This document shows positions 56,919 through 64,000 of a stretch of 64,000 nucleotides of DNA, piece after piece; the stretch's first letter is position 1; each line of letters starts with the position of its first letter. A model generated the notes under the pieces. That model worked only from the letters and a program-made list of their open reading frames with translations, was not told the origin of the DNA and did no database searches. The DNA is from Morchella semilibera. Lineage: Eukaryota; Ascomycota; Pezizomycetes; Pezizales; Morchellaceae. The stretch covers positions 1 to 64,000 of the forward strand of contig CM018607.1 in the NCBI GenBank assembly GCA_009192285.1, read 5' to 3'. Made by a program: the position numbers and the translations under genes.

Positions 56919-57089
56919 GGAAGTGGCGCTAACCACCTCTGTGTCTAAATACTTAGCTCTTGGCATTAATCCCTGCTAGACCAATCAAATCACGTAGATC
57001 CTGCCTCACACATGTCTCACTATTATACTAGCGCGCCTATATAGGAAGTGGCGCTAACCACCTCTGTGTCCAAATATTAAGCTCTTGGC
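56919..57089. repeat. Direct repeat, about 46 bp, two copies
   Basis: GGAAGTGGCGCTAACCACCT begins at 56919 and again at 57043; both run on to GCTCTTGGC. Confidence 0.88.
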
Positions 57090-57176
57090 GGTGCTTAGTC
57101 AACTACCTCAGAATCTCATTAATCCCATTAATCCTGCATATTTTCTGAGACATAGGGTACTGTAGTACTATATAGA

Positions 57177-57297
57177 CTCGCAACTACATAGCGTTTCTGA
57201 ACACGCTATTAGTACATGCCATACAAAAATGTAGTCTCGGCGGTTTTTTGAGTGTATGCAATATTAGTTGTTTTCAAAAACGCTATGAGATTGCGAG
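57177..57297. repeat. M1-family MITE, 121 bp
   Basis: Ends CTCGCAA / TTGCGAG, interior nearly identical to 43333-43454. TA follows on the right; GA replaces TA on the left. Confidence 0.9.
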
Positions 57298-57360
57298 TAA
57301 TATGTAGTTACCCCACCCCCCGCATTTAGATGTGGGTTAGGGTGCATGGCGGCGATGTCA

Positions 57361-57509
57361 CACCTCGCTATAAAAAAAACCTTGCTGTAAGAAACACCCT
57401 AGGGTATACGCTAACAGCTCTACACCGAAATCCTACTTGTTATAAGAAATATTTTGCTATAAGAAACGAAAACTGCCTGCACCTAATTGGCATTTCTTAT
57501 AGCGAGGTG
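57361..57509. repeat. M3-family MITE, 149 bp
   Basis: Ends CACCTCGCTATAA / TTATAGCGAGGTG; the interior repeats TATAAGAAA several times. Relative: 62403-62702. Confidence 0.88.
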
Positions 57510-57639
57510 TAGCTGTACCAACTTCCTCATCACCCATTTCCTACAAGGCCGCGGTAAGCCCGAGGTCGGAGTGCGCCAGAGACAAACTGACGAGAAGAAA
57601 TGCTCCAGGAGGGTTATGGCGCAAATAGCACTCGCGAAG

Positions 57640-57806
57640 GCTGTCAGAGGAGAGAACAATTCTCCAGAGGAAAAATAAGATTGGTGGTTCGCCTAGAAAA
57701 CCGCCTTGAGCAAGCTTATATCACTGACCCTTTCCCAAACAAGATCCCAGGGCCCCTCCAAAACGGTACAAAGCACTTGCGAGAGATCGCTCTGACGGAA
57801 TGCTGA
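57640..57806 (+). pseudogene. Chromovirus pol fragment
   Basis: About 37 codons, LEQAYITDPFPNKI then GPLQNG and REIALTEC, match residues around 700-735 of the intact pol (LFEQAYVTDPFPNKI...REITLAEC), the segment before the integrase zinc finger. It is truncated at both ends; a diverged continuation may reach about 57990. Confidence 0.8.
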
Positions 57807-58090
57807 TCTACTGCAACAAGCTTTGGGGATCGCTTCCTCTTGGGGTAAAGATCCTCAGCTTTTTGCCTTGGCATTGCAACCCCCGAATAACTCGAAATAT
57901 AGCGGTATACCAAATTAAAATTAAACTGGCATTTTATGTCCCGGAGGCACTAGATGGCGAAATTTCTCTCATGTTTTTGCTATAGAGAATGTCCGGGTAA
58001 GTAGTTCGCCGCATTATTAGTCTTTAGAATACTTGGAAATTCCATAAAGTTCACACATTATTGCTTTATTTCAGTCAATCATTTTTTTCA

Positions 58091-58715
58091 TAGGCCAAAC
58101 TAATGCATGGGAGAGATTTAGCCAGTGTCTGGTGCCTCCAGGACATAGGGGACTCGGGTACTATCGTTCAGCAGGCCGAGACATGGACAAAATCTAGTGC
58201 ATGCAGTGCATGCAGTAAGGCGCATGTCATACCGGGTATGGAGTTAGTATAGGCGATATTTATAACAGGAACTTCGGGAAGAAGATGAAAATTGATGCCA
58301 AGACAACAAATATGAATGGCGCGAGAAGGCATAGGGAGTGGGTGTGTAAACCTCAGGGGAATCTTTTTTTGTATGGGGATTAGACCGTTAGGCTGGGCGC
58401 TAGTACAATTATGGGGGTAGATCTCCCAATTTCTATAGACTGATTAGCTGCAAACGCCGAAGTTTGCACACCTACCCTCCATCGCTTCTCGAGCCATACT
58501 GCACAAGATTTTGTCCATGTCTCGGCCTGCTGGGCGCTAGCGGTAACCTGTTCTTGCAGCATTACTAGCCCATTGACAGAAATTCCGTTGTAATCTCATG
58601 CTCATGCAACCTCCACATGTAGCTATCACACCAAATATTCCACCTGCTACCTAAAGCTTATCTCCTGGACGCTCAAAACACCCGCGAAATCTCTCCCATG
58701 CATTGGCGTGGCCTA
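58091..58715. repeat. 625 bp foldback element with two nested arm pairs
   Basis: Outer arms near 58091-58123 and 58683-58715 (TAGGCC...GCATGGGAGAGATTT); inner arms 58169-58195 and 58506-58532 (CAGCAGGCCGAGACATGGAC). The GAGAGATTTCGT core recurs at 58860 and 62783. Confidence 0.75.
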
Positions 58716-58954
58716 TGTAGGAAATGATGAACTAAAGTAAAGTAGCAATCCAGGAAGTTTATGGACTCTTTATGTTCTCTAAAGACTGATAATACAGCAA
58801 ACTGCGTACCCAGACGCTTTTGACAGCAAATACTGAAGATCACATGACATTTAGGCATGAGAGAGATTTCGTAAATGTCTTGAACATCCAGGAGATACGT
58901 TACCCCCCCAAGATCTCCATTTACCTAGTTATGCGTTCCCTTATATCTTAGGCA

Positions 58955-59517
58955 TTGGAATGTTCTGCCCCATTCGCGGGTGCTACCCATTCACCGGGCA
59001 TCCACCAGATGGATACTCCGGATGTCCGCTCGATCGGCATCCCATTCATCAGAGCTTTGCGCAACCGCAGAGCCGATACCCGACGAGACAATGCTTATAC
59101 CGAACGAAGGGATGTGTCTTCAGGATGTCATTGCTATCGAGAGGTAGGTGACTGGCACCTGAAGGAGGCAACTGGTGTTGGAAAGAGCTCTGCGGTATAA
59201 TTACTTAGTATGGACCATGGCGAGCATAAGGCCTACATACCTCTCACATTACTGCTGCACGGTCGATAATTCTTCCACCCCTGCCGCTGTTGGGATCTGG
59301 GAGACCGGAGAAGGAGACTGTTACGGCCCATTTATGGAGGTCGTTTACCCGCGAAACCCCGTGGGTACACCAGCCTCGTGAACGGCCATGTCAAGTGTAT
59401 TAAAAACATCATCATGGAGCTAGCAGGATGATTCGTCTACATGGCTACATTGCGGTATTGACACTATAGTGAAATGTCCGATGGATGGGTAGCGCCTGCG
59501 AATTGGGCAGAACACAT
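58955..59517. repeat. Element with about 45 bp inverted ends
   Basis: TGTTCTGCCCCATTCGCGGG at 58961 pairs with the reverse complement at 59473-59514. Total about 560 bp. Interior frames (58955-59381) are unassigned. Confidence 0.7.
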
Positions 59518-60479
59518 GTTAATGTGAAGTCTTTCATAAATAATCGTCCCATACCAAAAATACACCAAAATTAACAACTTAACCAGCTCTTGATTCTTGT
59601 CAACAAGTTGTGAATCAATCAGAACTGAAGGATATGCTATAAAAGAGCTTATATTGCAAAAACGCCTCTGTTTATCAGATATTACGCCGAGGGCTACACA
59701 ACTCCGAAACCCAGGATTTACGGACTTTAACAAGACCCATAATTCCAAGTAAAATGCGCTGCTCTAAATTTCCAAGACATCTAGATGGCATCCCCGGCAG
59801 CAACTAACCTGTATATTATAAACTCTTGTGTTTTACTTCAAAGTTTGGGTTATATTGCAATTTGGGAGATGGGGGGGGGGGGTAATTTCGACGTGGTTTT
59901 GTTTCGAGGCAGTATCGCGAAATAATTGCGGTCTCGTATTCAGTAGCACTAAACGCCTCCAATTGGGAGAATATTTGAATTTAGACAGAAGTACTCTATA
60001 ATCACGCGATCGCGCGATCCGTGAAGTCCCAGATTTTGGACCCAATAATGAATCTGTAGGGACTAAATAGGTAGTGGCAAAGTTTTGAATTATATCTCGA
60101 GACCAACCTCGGTCATGTCCCGAGATATCTGTCGTCCCATACTCGCTGTACTACCAGGTCTTGTAAACAGGTCTCGAGACAAGAGCTCGAGACGTCATGT
60201 CTTGTGGCCACCAATAACTGTAGCTGACTTCTATATATACCCCTTCCCAACCAATGAAGATTAGCTGACCTGGAAAGGTGGGTGGTGAAGTCGTCTAGCG
60301 TGGTCTTTATAGGAAATATTTCATAGCCTAACTAGATGTGTCACAACACTATATACTAAGCAGATAGCCTTTGAGCCTCTTTCATAATAGAAGACCATCC
60401 GTTCTATTACCTATGTTATCTTCCTATAATGGAAACTACTGAGCTCTCAAAGACAGACATGTACGGCGGAGATAAATCT
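59518..60479. other. Spacer
   Basis: No gene recognised. G10 tract near 59872. Repeated CTCGAGAC motifs at 60093-60200. Confidence 0.4.
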
Positions 60480-60615
60480 AATGAAACTGGGCGAAACTGG
60501 GCTCAAATTTAGCGTCTCGCGGTACCCACCCACGCCCCGCCAAGATCGGTATCTGCCATAGCCTAAGGGCTGCATGCATGTATGAAGTATAAATAAATAA
60601 ATAGATAAATAAATA
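60480..60615. repeat. SINE-like repeat with TAAA tail
   Basis: CCATAGCCTAAGGGCTGCAT is followed by GTATGAAGTA and a (TAAA)n tail (60590-60612). The same 3' part occurs inverted at 61884-61985 with its own TAAA tail, and tail-less at 4530-4600. Pol III boxes were not found, so SINE status is tentative. Confidence 0.45.
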
Positions 60616-60670
60616 TCTGGGTTGGGTTGAAATCGAGTGATATGTCATGATGCATCCCCGGTTGACTTTA

Positions 60671-60773
60671 CTCGGGTCACGCAAGAAGAACCTGAACATA
60701 AAAACGTGCTAGCAGGGGTCAAATTGGCTACTACCAGAAAAACGATGTTCAGGTTCTTCTTGCCTGACCCGAG
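60671..60773. repeat. 103 bp MITE
   Basis: Arms of about 28 bp (CTCGGGTCACGCAAGAAGAA start), flanked by TA at both ends. Confidence 0.92.
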
Positions 60774-60786
60774 TACTGATATATTC

Positions 60787-60980
60787 TGCTCCGCTCAGAT
60801 CCATGAGCCAATAGTTGTAGTTATTGTGCTCCCCAACTCTAGCAGGCCCAATGGTGGAAGAGGTAATTTGAAGGTGCTATTGATAGGGGCGGTGATGCGT
60901 ATAGTGGTTCGGTGATGATCGGGGTGGTGAAGCTGAAAAAGCTCCTGATGGCTCGGCAGAGCGCGCGGATGGGAGTGACT
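60787..60980. repeat. Dispersed repeat, copy of 8630-8810
   Basis: Alignable over about 190 bp; shared GGTGCTATTGAT / TGTGCTATTGAT and GATGCGTATAGTGGTTCGGT / GATGCATAGTGGTTTGGT. Confidence 0.7.
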
Positions 60981-62402
60981 GGACCGATTTTATTTTTTCC
61001 TGATGATATATGATCCTATTGGTGAGATAAATATCTTGGGGCGGGTGCATACCCCCTCAGAAAGATCACTCCACTTTTGAGCCTAAAACATGCCAAATTA
61101 TCATTACTTATACCCTGTATTCGGGGTAGGTGTCGGTGCCGCCATACTAACCGTGCTACCACAGGGTGGTGTCTAGCTAGTGCGATAGCTAAATATGAGT
61201 TATGAATGCTCCCAACTGATGTTTATAGTCTTGGCATTTTGCTCTCTAACTGCTATCCCTTCGTGTGTCAATGAAATGCCGCCCCCTCAGGAAAAAACAG
61301 AACTGGCCTGGCTTTACGGGCAGATCTCGCTGTCTCTCCATACAAATATAACTTCCCTATTATAGGGGGGCAGCAATTGACAGACGAAGGAACACTAAGT
61401 AGCTATAGGACTGTATATAGTACGTCATTAACCATCCCCAGCTGATAAGATTCAGCCCTCAACGCTCTGGTTCTCCACGAAGAGATATATGAGGTAACTC
61501 ATATGGTCCTTGTCAGCTCAAGTTCCAACCCCCCAACCGTCTTATCTCTGAAGGCTGCCGGCTGCAACGCGCGAGTGAAGAATTTCAGCTACAAGCGATT
61601 AAAGCAATAAATGCAAGCCCACGTTTCGAGACATTGATATCTCGCCTGCGTAGACTAAGGAAAGTGTTTTTTTTTTTGTTTACATCATACTGGCATCTAG
61701 CCCTTAGGCTATGGCGGCGTACCAAATCCTCTCTAAGCAACCAGTGCAGGGTCTCACCCATATGAAGCGTTAGCCTCGGGTGTGGAATACCCAAACCGAC
61801 CTAAGGCCACAGCGCCTTCGCTTAACTAAGGAAAGTGTCGGATCCCAAGCCCGCCCAATATCTGTAGATCATGACCGGCGATTAGATTTATTTATTTATT
61901 TATACTTCATATATGCATACAGCCCGTGGGCTATGGCAACTATCTTCTCCCTCTTTCCGGAGTTGATAGATTTCCCTCCCTTTATCCTCTACCACCGCTC
62001 ACACAGAAACACTCAAACTCAAACACAAAACACACAAAAAAAAGAAAAAACACTTCGCCCCTCCTCCTAGTGCGCTCACTATCTCGAGACTCAATACTAG
62101 GTATGTAGATTAGAGTACTATACCCGTATTTGTACGTGGTAAGTCTGAGCTAAGGCAAATTAGCGAATCGAGCTTCACGGATTCTTGCAGGTACTCTTCT
62201 CACTTGGGATTAAGACATAGCGAAGCGGGGATAGTGGATTTCCCGATGTTGCATCCAGTACTAAATATTAGGCTGACTTCATTTCCCGGTAACCTGATTG
62301 GTGTCGATCTCACCTCCCGCCAACCAGATAGAAGACTCGAACACTCACCAGGACACCCCCCTCACCCGGACAGTAAACATAGGAACACGACGACCTCAGC
62401 AG
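60981..62402. other. Gene-poor stretch with two repeats
   Basis: A 117 bp element with TGTCAAT...ATTGACA ends lies at 61266-61382, related to the 25457 MITE. The inverted SINE-like copy lies at 61884-61985. CTAAGGAAAGTGT occurs at 61656 and 61826. No gene. Confidence 0.45.
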
Positions 62403-62702
62403 CACCTCACTATAAGAAACGCCAAGGTTACGGCGGTTCTTGTTTCTTATAGCAAAAATCTCCCTAAAATTTCTTATAGCAAGTAAGATTTTGGTGCGGG
62501 GCCCTTAGCGTGTACCCTGTGTGTTGTTTCTTACAGCAAGGTTTTTTATAGTGAGGTTTCTTATATGTACTCGTACCTTCCTGACGTTTGGAAAAATGAC
62601 CGCTATTGCATGCCATACAAATACGCGCCAAGTCCAAACTTTAGTATGGTATGCAATAGTGGTCCATTTTCCAAACGTCAGGAAAGTACTAGTAGCGAGG
62701 TA
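62403..62702. repeat. M3-family MITE interrupted by an M1-type MITE
   Basis: The outer ends are CACCTCACTATAAGAAA (62403) and, after the insert, TAGCGAGGT. Removing the TA-flanked inner hairpin brings TTTCTTATA next to GCGAGGT, almost exactly the terminus of the uninterrupted copy at 57361-57509. Confidence 0.85.
62570..62692. repeat. M1-type MITE, 123 bp, nested
   Basis: Arms CTCGTACCTTCCTGACGTTT / its complement ending CTAG, with interior ATTGCATGCCATACAAA as in other M1 copies; TA at 62568-62569 and 62693-62694. Confidence 0.88.
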
Positions 62703-62747
62703 TGGCTGTAGGTTACACATTGTAACCAGCCCCATGTCCTGAGCGTA

Positions 62748-62808
62748 CGTATGAGACAGTTCATAGACCGGACATGCATGAGAGAGATTTCGTGAACTGT
62801 CTCATACG
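62748..62808. repeat. 61 bp hairpin
   Basis: CGTATGAGACAGTTCA at 62748-62763 is the exact reverse complement of 62793-62808. Confidence 0.88.
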
Positions 62809-63427
62809 CCCAAGACATACCGCTTCTCGACCGGTCAGCTGATCCCCCGCATTCTTTGCGTGATGTCACTCGGCGACCAATTGTTTTGAACTGTGGCCTT
62901 TGGCCCCCACAACATTAGCTAGTAGCTGAAAATGTCCTTCCCATTATCATGGACGATATTGATCTACATCTTCTCGCGGTACCAGCGTCCTCTGTAACGT
63001 TCCAGTAGCGAATCCAGCTCTAGGCCTCTCTTAGCCGTTTCTCTACCTCGTGCTCAGACCAATTACGATGGTGCCAAAGGAGTTTTTGGTTCATGTGCTA
63101 GTACAGATGAGCATTCAGCTCGAAATGTGGGGTTTTGTCGCTGGTTGCGGGCGTGATTTTCCCGCCGAGGTGTTTGCCCGCGTATCAGGATCAAACAAGG
63201 AGCAGTCTAGCTGAGGTGAGTTCAGCATTTGCTACTTGGCATTCTAATAGCACACATCTCTGATATTACAGTCATGTTCAGACCCTCGATCATTGAGAAA
63301 AGAGATTTATAAAATCCCCCCGTCTACCCTCTACATTGAAGATAAGTCTCAATCCTAACTCCTTCACAACTATCGCTTCTCTTAAGCTGAAAGGTCTAGA
63401 ACATCAAAGGGGGGCCGATTGAATAAC
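62809..63427. other. Upstream region of the apyrase gene
   Basis: No gene seen. Pyrimidine-rich stretches near 63318-63380 would suit a fungal promoter/leader; no specific site is claimed. Confidence 0.4.
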
Positions 63428-64000
63428 ATGGCGGAAGATCTTAAATGTATTGCCCAAACCCACTCTGCCTCACCCCTCTTGGCTTTATCTCCACCTCGGA
63501 TAGGAATAGGAACTAACGTTCAAAACCTTAGATGCCGTTCTTATTGACGCAGGGTCTAGCGGGTCCCGTGTATACGTCTACCAGTGGCGGGAGGAGTTGG
63601 ACGAAAATCAACACAAAACGAAAATTGAACTCGCCGACGGTTATGAGGGGAAAGAAAAGAACCCTGGTACGGGTTTCCGCATATCCCCACCTAATTATCA
63701 TTGCCCCTTGCCATCGCTCCACACATTCATCTACAAGTTCTTAGCAGGACTATGTGCCTTCGAAATCTCCCCTCGAAATCTTGATCATACTAACATCTCA
63801 AGTCTATCACAGGACTTGCAAAGCTTGCACCAGAAATTGCCCCAGCCAAGGATTACGACCCGGATGCCTCGGCGCACATTTCTGAGCAGCTTCTACAGTC
63901 AACTACTGCCACCATTACTGCCAAGACACGCAAGGACGTCGATGAATACCTCGCTCCACTCATCGACCACGCCCGTTTATTTATTCTACCCCACAAAGTT
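63428..64000 (+). CDS. Apyrase / nucleoside diphosphatase (GDA1/CD39 family), 5' part
   Basis: Spliced model: exon 1 is 63428-63446 (19 nt), intron 63447-63531, exon 2 63532-63666, intron 63667-63812 (branch CTAAC), exon 3 from 63813 past the window edge. The joined product starts MAEDLKYAVLIDAGSSGSRV, giving apyrase conserved region 1 (DAGSSGSR) at residues 12-19, the phosphate-binding loop. Later, NPGLAKLAPEI and YLAPLIDHARLFILP match the family before conserved region 2. Enzymes of this type (for example yeast Ynd1) hydrolyse NDPs or NTPs in the Golgi lumen and support glycosylation by removing GDP or UDP. No N-terminal anchor is present, as in Ynd1-type proteins, where the membrane segment is C-terminal. 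The 3' end lies outside the window. Confidence 0.85.

Overview
The window reads as one end of a filamentous-fungal chromosome. It opens at base 1 with about 78 bp of a ten-base telomeric repeat (G-strand TTAGTTAGGG). The genes that can be spliced have short introns (47-146 nt) of GT...AG type, several with CTAAC-like branch sites. The protein families are a fungal repertoire: TPR-CHAT, a fungal P-loop GTPase, NACHT-associated and ankyrin sequence, GDA1/CD39 apyrase and a chromovirus with a chromodomain. Low gene density and very many small foldback elements suggest an ascomycete with a transposon-rich genome. A Pezizomycetes (truffle- or morel-like) host is a guess, not something the sequence proves.

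Layout. 1-1650: telomere, then duplicated subtelomeric sequence with interstitial telomeric tracts. 2.3-2.8 kb: a coiled-coil protein gene. 3-11.5 kb: almost gene-free, with small foldback repeats. 11.5-14.5 kb: a piggyBac-type transposon whose transposase gene is broken by stops, a frameshift and a solo LTR. 15.6-16.3 kb: an intact conserved-looking hypothetical gene. 20.3-24.9 kb: a large TPR-CHAT gene broken by seven single-base-type frameshifts. 26-27 kb: a fungal P-loop GTPase gene with two opposite frameshifts. 29.4-29.8 kb: an hAT transposase remnant. 30.5-31.8 kb: an intact four-exon gene whose product carries CAE and PCxxC motifs like those of zinc deaminases. 34.2-43.9 kb: a retroelement nest holding a full-length, apparently intact Ty3/gypsy chromovirus inside a solo LTR of a second family, with further solo LTRs and nested MITEs beside it. 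45.9-47.95 kb: a MITE built around repeated ACCACCGGTGGT palindromes, then an NLR remnant (post-NACHT region plus ankyrin repeats). 48-63 kb: gene-poor sequence with many MITEs and microsatellites. 63.4-64 kb: the first exons of an apyrase gene that runs off the window.

How the parts relate. The mobile elements can be ordered in time. PiggyBac was hit by a solo LTR-B. Another LTR-B solo was hit separately by the gypsy element and by a 137 bp MITE. Several MITEs sit inside other MITEs. At least a dozen of the small elements lie between TA dinucleotides, as expected of Tc1/mariner-type mobilisation, yet no such transposase is visible. Four cellular genes or remnants (TPR-CHAT, GTPase, NACHT/ankyrin, deaminase-like) belong to families common in immune or conflict systems; their co-location near a telomere is an observation, and a shared function is only inference. 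The broken genes mostly carry one-base changes in homopolymers, while about 7.6 kb of other coding sequence in the window, including the whole retrotransposon, is open; whether these are true pseudogenes or assembly errors is the main unresolved question.
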